Part shown: positions 51,766 to 59,811 of the stretch, in pieces
How positions within the stretch are numbered: the stretch's first letter is position 1
How the letters are laid out: every line of letters begins with the position of its first letter
Assembly (NCBI RefSeq): GCF_003054705.1
Contig: NZ_QAYX01000025.1
Coordinates: 372,001 to 436,000, forward strand
Direction: 5' to 3'
From: Opitutus sp. ER46
GTDB taxonomy: Bacteria; Verrucomicrobiota; Verrucomicrobiia; Opitutales; Opitutaceae
Length of the DNA stretch: 64,000 bases
Notes under the pieces: model-generated
The model's database searches: none
What the model saw: the letters and a program-made list of their open reading frames with translations, nothing else
Told to the model about the DNA's origin: nothing
Position numbers and translations under genes: made by a program

Positions 51766-52776
51766 ATGCCGAATCAGCTACCGCTCATTCCCGTCGCCGG
51801 CTATGGCGAGATCGCAGACGTGAGCGACGTGCCGGAGCTGCGCAGGTCGGTATTCCCCCTGGTTTTCTCGAACCTCGATGGAACGTTTCTCTACCACGGT
51901 AGTTGTTTCTCCGTCTCTTACTCCGGGGGGTTCTGCACGGCGATGCACGTCATCAACGACGGCTTTGGTTCGAGACGTGGCGACGAAATGAAACGGCTGG
52001 GCGCCTATGGCCTGATTTTTGTGCCGGGGGTCTGTTACGGGGCCCCAATATTGCACCCTTTTCGTCAACTGGACGGGAACGTGCTAATGTTTCCGCGTGA
52101 TCCAAATCCCCTGGCGTACCGCACCGAGCGTGATCCGGACGACATCGGTTACGATATTGCTCGCGTGCGATTTGCGTTGCAGGCCGGCGACAGGCCTCGG
52201 CCGCTTTGGGTGCACTGCGGATTGTGGGCATCGCTAAAGGAGGGCGATGACGTAGTTGCAGTCGGCTTCAACGAGGCTCTTGGCACCTCCTCGACCAAAG
52301 AGGATTTAATGCATTACTCCGATCAATTGTCAGCCTGCCGGCTGAAGGTCACTGGCCTCGAAATCCGTGAGCCCGGTGCCCTGGGGGGCGGCCCGATCAT
52401 GACGCTCAACGCGAATATCCCTCCGGGGTTCAGCGGCGGTCCGATCTTCGCAGGAAACGGTGCAGTGGTCGGTTTGGTTTCTACCGGGATCGCGGGCGCA
52501 GCACACGGCACTGGAGTCTGGCTTGAACCTTACGGGATCCAGGACACCCGTCGGCCCGAGTCATCGTGGCTCCCCGATGTCTTCCCTGACCAATGCCATA
52601 ACTCCCAGGATCTCTTCGAGGCGTGGGGGGTAGTTCCTCCCGGGACCACGGATTGGAAAGAAGTTCATTGGGAAAAGGCGAAGGCGGAGAAGATCGCTGC
52701 CGGCCTGTCTGGAAGCATCCGCAGAATGTGGCAGAATAATGATGGGACAGTCTGCGTAACCGCGGATCGATCCTGA
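51766..52776 (+). CDS. Trypsin-like serine protease (cytosolic type)
   Basis: A 336-aa protein with a chymotrypsin-fold triad: His61 in FCTAMHVIND, Asp130 in IGYDIARVRF, Ser223 in PGFSGGPIF. There is no signal peptide or membrane segment, so it probably acts inside the cell, unlike housekeeping S1 proteases of the HtrA type; no PDZ domain is present. A TTG at 51721 could extend the N-terminus by 15 residues. It lies between two 209-bp direct repeats with a nuclease-like gene and a broken second protease gene, a setting that suggests a conflict or defence role. Confidence 0.8.
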   Translation: MPNQLPLIPVAGYGEIADVSDVPELRRSVFPLVFSNLDGTFLYHGSCFSVSYSGGFCTAMHVINDGFGSRRGDEMKRLGAYGLIFVPGVCYGAPILHPFRQLDGNVLMFPRDPNPLAYRTERDPDDIGYDIARVRFALQAGDRPRPLWVHCGLWASLKEGDDVVAVGFNEALGTSSTKEDLMHYSDQLSACRLKVTGLEIREPGALGGGPIMTLNANIPPGFSGGPIFAGNGAVVGLVSTGIAGAAHGTGVWLEPYGIQDTRRPESSWLPDVFPDQCHNSQDLFEAWGVVPPGTTDWKEVHWEKAKAEKIAAGLSGSIRRMWQNNDGTVCVTADRS

Positions 52777-53110
52777 CTAAAGTGAAGGCTCCTCCTGCCC
52801 GCCGCGAAAATTGTGCCTCGGCCGTCAAGGTAATGCTCCTTCGTCGCCTCCACCTTGACTGCCGGAAAAGGCCGCGGCTATTCGGGGCAGGTGGAGCGCT
52901 GGCATTCTTTTCTGTGTTTGCACGACGGCCTGCTCCGATGATTTTGCGCTCCGACCCTGAAACGTTGAAGATGCCATGCCGGATATTAATGTCGCGAGGT
53001 CCTTGACCTATATCGGCCCCCGAAAGGCCCTGCTCCTCTGCATGGTGTGGGACATGGGATTTCAGTTGGGTCAGGCCGGGGGAGCGCCTTCCACTTGGCG
53101 GAGGAGAGGC
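52777..53110. other. Gap before the nuclease-like gene
   Basis: 334 bp. The frame of the following gene is open upstream to an ATG at 52976, but that extension looks noncoding (low-complexity, repeated Met and Gly). Nothing else is recognisable. Confidence 0.5.
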
Positions 53111-53608
53111 ATGCGTCCGCGGCTGTTCATGCGTCAGGCCGGGCTCATGTGCATGGGTCGAAAGGCGCTGCACCCGGAAGATCACTGGGCTTTTGCTCTC
53201 TGGCCGGAGGAAAACAGCCCCGTGGATGCTGTATTTCGTCGGCGATCGCCGGCAGGCAACGAGGAATTCGAGTTCGTCCAGCTGAAAGAATTTGTGCCCG
53301 AGGACCTGAATCCGCGGCAGTCACTCCAGTCATTGCTGGATCGGCTGATGGGGAGGTATCCGGAGGCCGGCGGGTTCACGATCGGAATCAATGTCAATCG
53401 CGACGCGACTACGAATCTCGGGCAGCTCCGCGTGCCTCCACTCCGCAACGGAAGCATCTGGCTATTTGGCGTCGGGGGTGAAGCCCCGTTCGACTGCTTC
53501 CTCCTTGGCGACCTGCTGCGGCCGGCGGAGCTCACAGGCTGCTTCTTCATGCATCCCCGTTTTCAGCCCGGTGAATCCCCGCTTTCCCTAGGGAACATGG
53601 CTGACTGA
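53111..53608 (+). CDS. Possible PD-(D/E)xK nuclease-like protein
   Basis: A 165-aa protein. The ATG at 53111 is chosen because it has a strong Shine-Dalgarno sequence (GGAGGAGAGG) just upstream. The segment SPVDAVFRR ... EFEFVQLKEF has the spacing of a PD-(D/E)xK nuclease core in which the second acidic residue is Gln (D-x(n)-QxK), and a helix SLQSLLDRLMGRYP and strand FTIGINVNRD follow. This reading is motif-based and uncertain; the family is not otherwise recognised. It lies between the two trypsin-like genes. Confidence 0.6.
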   Translation: MRPRLFMRQAGLMCMGRKALHPEDHWAFALWPEENSPVDAVFRRRSPAGNEEFEFVQLKEFVPEDLNPRQSLQSLLDRLMGRYPEAGGFTIGINVNRDATTNLGQLRVPPLRNGSIWLFGVGGEAPFDCFLLGDLLRPAELTGCFFMHPRFQPGESPLSLGNMAD

Positions 53609-53718
53609 GGTGCACGAGCGGGCGAGACTTTCTCGCGCAATCGACGCGCGGAGAGACGGCGTCGCCCGGGAGTGTTTGATCGTTGTAACGGTACGCGCCA
53701 GGGCTCTGCTGCTTCCCT

Positions 53719-54713
53719 ATGCCCGCGCGCCACACGACGACCCTAGTTGCAATCACGCGGCACAGGCGCGGCGAGAAACCCGAGCAGATGGGTTCCGGCG
53801 TGCTGGTCACGCTCTTCGGAAAGTATTTCTTGCTGTCCGCGACCCACGTCCTGGAGGAATCGAGTATAGTGACGGCACCCGCTACGATGATCCGCTGGAT
53901 GTGGGATTTATCCTCTTGAACGATGATGCGGTGCGGAGTCTTGTCCGTGCCGGGCGGACCTTCCTCTCCGCGCATGACGTCCCCATTCAGGTGGAGGGCT
54001 TCCGGGACACGGTGTACGTATTCAGCGGATTTCCCGCGAGTCACTCCACGACCAGAATGCGGCCGACCGTTGTGGAGTCGACGCCGACATTCATCCGCGG
54101 GAAGGGGCTTTCCGCCGAGCGCATGTTCCGGCTCAATCGCGATCCGCTGCTCCACATGGCAGTTGATTATGACCGCGAGCGCCAGCAGGACGAGGACACC
54201 GGCGTCCGCATCAACGGACCACAACCGGACGGAATGTCGGGTGGTCCGGTGTGGCTCATCCTGCCCAACGGCATGCCGGTGCTGATGGCTATCGGAACGT
54301 TTCACGATCCCGTGAACCGCGTTCTCATCGGAACATTCCTTCAGCCGGTCATCAGGCTGCTGAAGCAGACACTCGACCTGACGTCTCGGTCGGGAGACGC
54401 GCGGCGGGACACGCTCATCACAATCCCCGACCGGCTGATCGGCGCGCTGGGCGGGATCAAGATTCGCGTCCAGATGAGCGCCAGCACGCACGGGCCGGCG
54501 ATGATGGCGACGGGTGATCTCGTATTCGAAAACCGCGAACGCGATCGGGCCGTCGCAACGGTCAGGTTCCCGACCGGCGCGCAACGCACTCTGACCCAGC
54601 CGGAGATCGATTCGCTTGAATGGGCGCAGCCTAACCCTGAGAGCTCTGTTTCGGCGAAGCCCGAAACAGGACGCTTGTTGAACAATCCTGGTTCGAAGAC
54701 CACGCCGCGGTGA
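53719..54713 (+). pseudogene. Frameshifted second trypsin-like protease gene
   Basis: A trypsin-like gene split over two frames. Frame 1 (53719-53919) gives the N-terminal part with the catalytic His43 (LLSATHVL). The Asp region (YDDPLDVGFILL) and the Ser region (PDGMSGGPVW) are read in the frame that stays open to 54713. A single indel near 53860-53880 would restore one protein. The end also runs past GCCTAAC into the 209-bp repeat, so the original stop is lost. It is related in design, not closely in sequence, to the protease at 51766. Confidence 0.7.
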
Positions 54714-54837
54714 ACCGCCCGCTTATGCGGAATGTGTTTGGCCGTTGGAGCCGAGTGAGCGTGCGACGGGAGCCGATACGGTGGTGGGAGTGACGGCGGA
54801 CGAATGGGCGAGAGGGGGTTTGAGCGTGCCGATTGCG
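54629..54837 (+). repeat. 209-bp direct repeat, copy 2
   Basis: About 97% identical to 51018-51226, same orientation and same GCCTAAC start. Together the copies bracket a 3.4-kb unit with both trypsin-like genes. Confidence 0.95.
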
Positions 54838-55152
54838 CGCCTTAATGGCTGTGGGTTTATGGTTAGTCATGACCACAACATCCTTGCCGATCCCGGCTCG
54901 CCCTACCACCTTCGCGACGACCGACCTCGCCGTAGATCAACGACCGCCAAGGCAGTACCACCGACTCATCCCATGCTCACCGCACCGCACCGCCGCGCAG
55001 CGGCTTGGTTCAACCAGTCGCCCGAGCCAATGAGCTGCTATCGGCGTGATTCTCGCATTTCATTTCCGCTCCACCCTGTGCGACCAAACGGCTCGCCCGC
55101 TCGGGTGAGGGCGCATCTTTGATATTCGGCAGATCGCAATAGAACGAACCGC
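54838..55152. other. Stretch with attC-like site E and a possible gene remnant
   Basis: 315 bp. A 66-aa frame (54833-55033) starts with a signal-peptide-like segment (LMAVGLWLVMTTTSLPIPA) but runs into the attC-like site and is probably a remnant; I do not call it as a gene. Confidence 0.45.
55008..55130 (+). repeat. attC-like site E (123 bp)
   Basis: Opens with GTTCAAC, which fits the RYYYAAC core, followed by the shared AACCAGTCGCCCGAGC, and closes with ATTCGGC (expected GTTCGGC). Internal GCCC and GAGC blocks have complements near the right end. The next gene starts 22 nt later. Confidence 0.5.
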
Positions 55153-55368
55153 ATGTCATCGATCGCAGCTGCTATATTTCTCCTGGCTGCAGCTGGTTTC
55201 GCGTTCAGTACGGCGACGGTCCAATGGCGCTCCCTCCGTGACCATCCACGCGCTGAGATGGTTCGGAGAGTACTCGGCGATGCCGGCGCCCGATCCTTCT
55301 ATGTCCTGCTGGGTCTCGCTCTTCTGGCCCTCGCCACCGGAACACTATGGTCGCGCTTCGTCCCCTAA
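55153..55368 (+). CDS. Small two-helix membrane protein, resembles immunity-type proteins
   Basis: A 71-aa protein with two membrane helices (about 3-22 and 47-66) and a short cytosolic loop containing RRVLGDAGARSFYVLLGLALLALATG. The GAR-x-FY-x-LLG pattern before the second helix resembles the small Imm17-type immunity proteins, but the match is by eye only. The TAA stop is inside CCCTAAC (55363-55369), followed by another attC-like left arm. Confidence 0.65.
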   Translation: MSSIAAAIFLLAAAGFAFSTATVQWRSLRDHPRAEMVRRVLGDAGARSFYVLLGLALLALATGTLWSRFVP

Positions 55369-55410
55369 CGGACGCTCCAGCCGAACCAGTCGCCCGAGCC
55401 TACGCGCCTA
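55363..55410 (+). repeat. attC-like site F (left arm, incomplete)
   Basis: CCCTAAC overlaps the preceding stop, and GCCGAACCAGTCGCCCGAGC follows at 55380-55399. The stretch ends in GTGATTCGAAC about 35 nt later, like site C (TGATTCGAAC). No right-hand core is seen before the next gene. Confidence 0.45.
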
Positions 55411-55450
55411 CTTTGCCGTGATTCGAACCTTCCAGTCTCCGCTCCAACTG

Positions 55451-56032
55451 ATGCGAAGAGCGCTCCAGCTAGTCTGTCACCGATTCCGGCTGCTTGGCGC
55501 GACTCTGTTTGTCGTCGTCTTTTCGGGGTGTGAAGTCTTGGACCCGCCGCGCGCCACCACTCTCTCGCCGCTGCCCGTGACTGCTGTCCTGACAGGTGCA
55601 GCACCTGGCGATACCTTCGAACTGCTTACATTGCCATATCCCGCTGCAAAGATCGTGGAACGGCATCAGGTTCCCGTTGGCAACTATCTGCGCAACGCCT
55701 TTCAGAGAGGTTTGCCGAATGCCTCTGTGGCCATTCGGGCTTGGGAGCCTTCCGCCGATGTAGAGGGTACATTGGGGCCACACGTAGTGATGAAGCTTGG
55801 ATTTGAGATGGCGATTCGCACCAACGGCACCGAGCGGCGCGTGGCTGATTTTGTCTCAGCCGATGTTGGGGCTTTATATGTCTCACATCTTTCAACCACT
55901 GGGCTTCATTCGGTCGACTCACACGAAATCTCTCGACCAATCCATGACCAGCTCCGCCCCTTTCTGGATATGGTGGTCGAGAAAGTTAAGTGGCGCCTTC
56001 GTGAAACCGAGTCTCCTCCTGCCGAAAATTGA
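55451..56032 (+). CDS. Unrecognised lipoprotein in the cassette array
   Basis: A 193-aa exported protein with a lipobox (VVFSGC, Cys28) and a mature alpha/beta-looking domain (LLTLPYPAAKIVERHQVPVGNYLRNAF; VVMKLGFEMAIRTNG; VEKVKWRL). It probably sits in a membrane facing the periplasm. I do not recognise a family. The start is at the ATG at 55451, which gives a normal signal peptide; the frame remains open far upstream through the attC-like site. Confidence 0.7.
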   Translation: MRRALQLVCHRFRLLGATLFVVVFSGCEVLDPPRATTLSPLPVTAVLTGAAPGDTFELLTLPYPAAKIVERHQVPVGNYLRNAFQRGLPNASVAIRAWEPSADVEGTLGPHVVMKLGFEMAIRTNGTERRVADFVSADVGALYVSHLSTTGLHSVDSHEISRPIHDQLRPFLDMVVEKVKWRLRETESPPAEN

Positions 56033-56038
56033 GCTCCG

Positions 56039-56257
56039 ATGATCTCCAAGACGGATAGCTTCCAAAGAGCCTTTGTCCGCTTTCTCGCGGCCGCATGCCT
56101 GTCTGTCGCCGCCGAGCCAAAGATCTGTCGGATAGAGGGCGCCTTTGGCCTCAAGCTTGGTGACCAGTTCGCCTCGGGAAAAGCGGTCGGCAATGCCGCG
56201 CTCACCCCCGGCATTCCGATGTATCAGTTTGCCCCTCAGGCGCTCAGCGGGGATTGA
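56039..56257 (+). CDS. Truncated small exported protein at the right edge of the array
   Basis: A 72-aa frame that starts 6 nt after the preceding stop. It begins like an exported protein (RFLAAACLSVAAEPKICRIEGAFGLKLGDQF) and then ends after PQALSGD, exactly where it meets the stop codon of the convergent beta-helix gene (56244). The abrupt end suggests that the 3' part of a longer gene was removed at this junction. Confidence 0.45.
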   Translation: MISKTDSFQRAFVRFLAAACLSVAAEPKICRIEGAFGLKLGDQFASGKAVGNAALTPGIPMYQFAPQALSGD

Positions 56258-58517
56258 GGGGGCGGAAGCGGAGGGGGCTGGCGGGCAGCGGGGCGGCGGT
56301 TTTGTCTGCCCGCGTGACCGAGACTTCGCCCGACAGGCCGGCGGCCCAGGTGGTTTGGCCGAGGGACGTCCAGCCGCGCTCGCCCGCGGCGGCGACGGGG
56401 ACTTCCGTGCGCCCGTTCTGAGATTGGAGAACGTAGCGCGCGGCGGGATCGCCGGGTTCGCGCCAGACCGCGACTTCATACCGGCCCGAGCGGGGAATCA
56501 CGGGTAGCCACTGGCCGATCGCATCGACGTCGTTGGCCACGAGTCGGACCGCTCCGCCGCTGGCGGCCATGGGACTCCAGTGCCCGCGGAGCCCGCGGAA
56601 ATCCACGCTGGTGGGATCGACGAACACGTCGTCGGCGCTGAGCGCCGTCTCGCGGACTCCGGCCGCGCGCGGCTCGAGTCCAGCGGCGGCGGCGATCGTG
56701 TTGGCCTCGGCCGGCCACGCGCCGGCGCGCAGCAGGACCGCGGGTTCGACCTGGTTGTCGGTGCCGTCGTTGCGCAGCGCGGAGGTGTCGGCGTAGTTCG
56801 CCGTGACGCGGTTGCCGCGGATGTTCGGGTTCCAGATGTACAACCAGCGCGAGGCGTCGGTGACGACGTTGTCGTGGATGTGAAAGCCCGAGGTGAACTG
56901 GTCCGGATAGAGCGCGCCGCCGGCTTTCGTCCCGGGATCGGGCGTGACCATGCCGGCGATGACGTTGAATGCGATTTCGGATCCGGGCTGGCGGTCGGTG
57001 GTGTAGATGCCGCCGCCGTCGTCGAGCCGGCGCATGAAGTTCTGCACGCGATTGTGGGTGATGCGATTGGCACGCGCGTCGGGCGGCGCCGGCGGCTGGC
57101 CCCAGCCCCAGCCGACGCTGATCGCGGTGTACGGCAGGCCCACGGTCTCGTTGTGGGCGATCTCCAGCGCGTCGGTGTAGTAGCCGAGGATTGCGACCGA
57201 GCCGAAGTAGTCCTGGCCGAGATGGGCGAGGAAGTTGTTGGCGACGCGGTTGCGCCGCGGGAAGAGGCGGGGCGTGTTCGGCCGCGCGGCGTCCTCGCCG
57301 ATCTCGATGCCGCCGGCCGCGAGGTCGACGAACGCGTTTTCCTCGATGGCGTTGTCGTCGCCGCCGCCGGTGAACATCACGCCGGTGCCTCCGAGGTGGA
57401 GAAAGCGGTTGCGGCGCAGGACGACGTGGTCGGCGGTGTGCGCCTGAAACGCCGCGGGGATGCGGTCCTTGCGCTGGTTGTGCCGGTACTGCGGATCGTC
57501 CGCTTGCCCGGGCTGGGCGGGCACGAGCGAGTTTGCCTGCACGTCGACGAAGCCGGCCACGCTGGGGCGCGTCCACCCGGTGTGGGCGAACGTGAAGCCC
57601 TCGAAACGCAGGTGGTGCACGGGCGCGGCGGGCGTCCCGGCCAGGACGATCAGGTTTTCCAATACGGGGCGGATCACGACCGCGGTCGCGAGGTTCTCCC
57701 CGTCGCGCGGGCGGTAGCGGAGCGTGCCCGTCGGCCGGTCGAGGAAGAACTCCCCGGGGGCGTCGAGAAACGCGGCCGCGTTCTCGAGCCAATAGGCGCG
57801 GTGCTCGTAGCGGCGGTCGCCCTGCGGCTGCCGGGTGACGGCGTCCCACTCGAGTGGATTGATCACGGCGCGGACGGTGTCGCCGTCGCCGGTGACCCGG
57901 CTGATGCGGAGTCGCTTGTGCATCCAGGCAATCAGGACGGACATCTCCACCTCGTCCGGCCGCAGCTCGGCGCCCCCGAAGTTGGCCCGCGGCACGTCAA
58001 AACCGTCGGCGGCCTTTTCCGTCGTGAGCGTGAAGGTCTCCCCAACGTTCGGGTGCCGCGCGCGAATCGCGCGACGCTCGCCGATCCAGAGCTGCCGGAA
58101 GTCGGCGTCGTGGCCGACCTCCGCCGCGTACGTGGCCGCATCGACGCGTCGCCAGCTGGTCACGCGCCGCCCACCGCTAAGGATCACGCGGGCGTCGGGC
58201 GCGGCGCGATAGGTGACAACGTGACCGCCGCGCCCCGAGTCGGCGGCGTCGAACCGCACCGGTGCCGCCAGCTCGTAGATCCCGGGCTGGAACGTGACGA
58301 CGATGTCGGCTGGCGCGCGACCGCCGGCCAGCGTCTCGCGGACGGCCTGGCGCGCGCGTTCGAACGTGGCAAACGGGGCGGCGGCGGAGCCGTCGTGCGC
58401 ATCGTCGCCCGCCGGCGCGGGCGCGACGAAATAGTCGGTGGGCCGGCCGGCGGCGACAAGCGCGGGGCCGCAGAGGGCACCGACCCAGAGAACGAGGAGC
58501 AGGAGCGGACGAATCAT
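56244..58517 (-). CDS. Secreted parallel beta-helix glycosidase-like protein (GH141-like)
   Basis: A 757-aa exported protein. Signal peptide (about 1-23), the N-terminal pattern DYFVAPAPAGDDAHDGSAAAPFATFERARQAVRE and ILSGGRRVTSW typical of GH141-like and related beta-helix carbohydrate enzymes, then a right-handed helix (about 250-590) with repeated N-x-F / N-x-V rungs. A C-terminal beta domain (about 650-757, golvesin-like) follows. GH141 members act on fucose- or xylose-containing pectin side chains, but the exact activity cannot be read here. It overlaps the MFS gene by 4 nt. Confidence 0.75.
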   Translation of the reverse strand: MIRPLLLLVLWVGALCGPALVAAGRPTDYFVAPAPAGDDAHDGSAAAPFATFERARQAVRETLAGGRAPADIVVTFQPGIYELAAPVRFDAADSGRGGHVVTYRAAPDARVILSGGRRVTSWRRVDAATYAAEVGHDADFRQLWIGERRAIRARHPNVGETFTLTTEKAADGFDVPRANFGGAELRPDEVEMSVLIAWMHKRLRISRVTGDGDTVRAVINPLEWDAVTRQPQGDRRYEHRAYWLENAAAFLDAPGEFFLDRPTGTLRYRPRDGENLATAVVIRPVLENLIVLAGTPAAPVHHLRFEGFTFAHTGWTRPSVAGFVDVQANSLVPAQPGQADDPQYRHNQRKDRIPAAFQAHTADHVVLRRNRFLHLGGTGVMFTGGGDDNAIEENAFVDLAAGGIEIGEDAARPNTPRLFPRRNRVANNFLAHLGQDYFGSVAILGYYTDALEIAHNETVGLPYTAISVGWGWGQPPAPPDARANRITHNRVQNFMRRLDDGGGIYTTDRQPGSEIAFNVIAGMVTPDPGTKAGGALYPDQFTSGFHIHDNVVTDASRWLYIWNPNIRGNRVTANYADTSALRNDGTDNQVEPAVLLRAGAWPAEANTIAAAAGLEPRAAGVRETALSADDVFVDPTSVDFRGLRGHWSPMAASGGAVRLVANDVDAIGQWLPVIPRSGRYEVAVWREPGDPAARYVLQSQNGRTEVPVAAAGERGWTSLGQTTWAAGLSGEVSVTRADKTAAPLPASPLRFRPLNPR

Positions 58518-59728
58518 GCGGCACGGACGAGTCGCGGCAGCGTGCGCCAGAGCAGCACCGCGGCCAGGGGATGAAGGCAGGCGAGACCGATGAAGACCGG
58601 CACGTAGCCGATGTGCTGGATCAGGGGACCGGCTACGAGATTCATTAAAAGTCCTCCGCTGGCGCCGACGGCCCCGAGGAGGCCGGCAATGGTCGCCGCG
58701 GAGTTGCGCGGGAAGATGTCGGCTACGAGGAGCCCCTGGCCGAAGAACCAGATCTGGCAGATGATCGCCACGGCGGAGATCAGCACCAGGGCCCAGAGGA
58801 GCGAGGGCGCGAAGGTGGTGAATGCGCCGAGCGGGGCAAACGCCGCGGCGAGCGCGAACATCGTGACGCGCACGCGCGCCGGCGGCCGCCCCCGGGCGAC
58901 GAAGAAGTCCGTGATCCGGCCGGTCAGGATCACCGCCAGCGAGGCGACAAACGACGGGATCCAGCCGATCCAGCCGAGTTGGGAGAGCGAAACACCGATC
59001 CGCTCCTGCAGGTAACCCGGCAGCCAGAAGAGGTGAAAGTACCAGACCGGGTCGGTCACGGCGCGCGCCCCGAGGAGGATCCATACCCGCGTGTCGCCCA
59101 GGATCGTCCGCAGCGGCACCGCGGCGGGCTCCGCCTCGGCCGCGCCCGACGCGGCCGGCGGATTCCGGTCGGTCAGCCACCAGCCCGCGGCGAGCACGCA
59201 ACCGACTACGCCGGGCAGGATGAACGCCCAATGCCAGCTCCACGTCGTCGTGAGGAGCGCGACCAGCGGAGGCGCCAGGATCGCGCCGACCGTGGTGCAC
59301 GGGCTCAGGAGGCTCCACGCAAACGCCCGCCGCTCCGGCGGAAACCACGTCATCATCACCCGCTGGATCGCCGGAAACGCGCCGGGCTCGGCCGCTCCCA
59401 AGAGGGCCCGGGCGCCAGCCAGTTGCGCGAGGTTCTGGGCGCAGCCGCAGAGGATGTTCGCTACCGACCAGATCCCGACGAAGGCGGAGAGGCTCCGGCG
59501 CGTGCCGAACCTGTCCACCAGCCGGCCGCTCACGACATAGAACAGGATGTACGGCGCCATGAACGCGGTCACCAGCCACGAGTAGTGGATGTCCGTGAGC
59601 GCCAGCTCGACCTTGAGCGTCGCCTTCAGGATCGAGAGCGTCTGGCGATCGAGGTAGTTGAGCAGCCCGATCCCGAAGAGCAGGAGGAGCAACCACCAGG
59701 CGCGGCGGCTTGGACGAGGGATGGACAT
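58514..59728 (-). CDS. MFS transporter of the anion:cation symporter (hexuronate-like) group
   Basis: A 404-aa major facilitator with about 12 membrane helices. The start (RAWWLLLLLFGIGLLNYLDRQTLSILK) and the motif GRLVDRFGTRRSL between helices 2 and 3 are typical of the ACS family (ExuT, GarP, tartrate and glucarate carriers), as is GAAEPGAFPAIQRVMMTWFP. By context it should import a sugar acid or monosaccharide released by the neighbouring enzymes. It is translationally coupled to the beta-helix gene. Confidence 0.88.
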   Translation of the reverse strand: MSIPRPSRRAWWLLLLLFGIGLLNYLDRQTLSILKATLKVELALTDIHYSWLVTAFMAPYILFYVVSGRLVDRFGTRRSLSAFVGIWSVANILCGCAQNLAQLAGARALLGAAEPGAFPAIQRVMMTWFPPERRAFAWSLLSPCTTVGAILAPPLVALLTTTWSWHWAFILPGVVGCVLAAGWWLTDRNPPAASGAAEAEPAAVPLRTILGDTRVWILLGARAVTDPVWYFHLFWLPGYLQERIGVSLSQLGWIGWIPSFVASLAVILTGRITDFFVARGRPPARVRVTMFALAAAFAPLGAFTTFAPSLLWALVLISAVAIICQIWFFGQGLLVADIFPRNSAATIAGLLGAVGASGGLLMNLVAGPLIQHIGYVPVFIGLACLHPLAAVLLWRTLPRLVRAA

Positions 59729-59811
59729 GGGGAGGGTAACGTCGGACGACCGACGCGGAGAAGAGGAAGGCGGACGGCGCGGCGCGCGAACCGCGGCGTC
59801 ACTGAAACCGT

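Noticed and set aside
53860-53880. Programmed ribosomal frameshift in the second trypsin-like gene
   Set aside because: No slippery heptamer or downstream pseudoknot is evident; decay or an indel is simpler.
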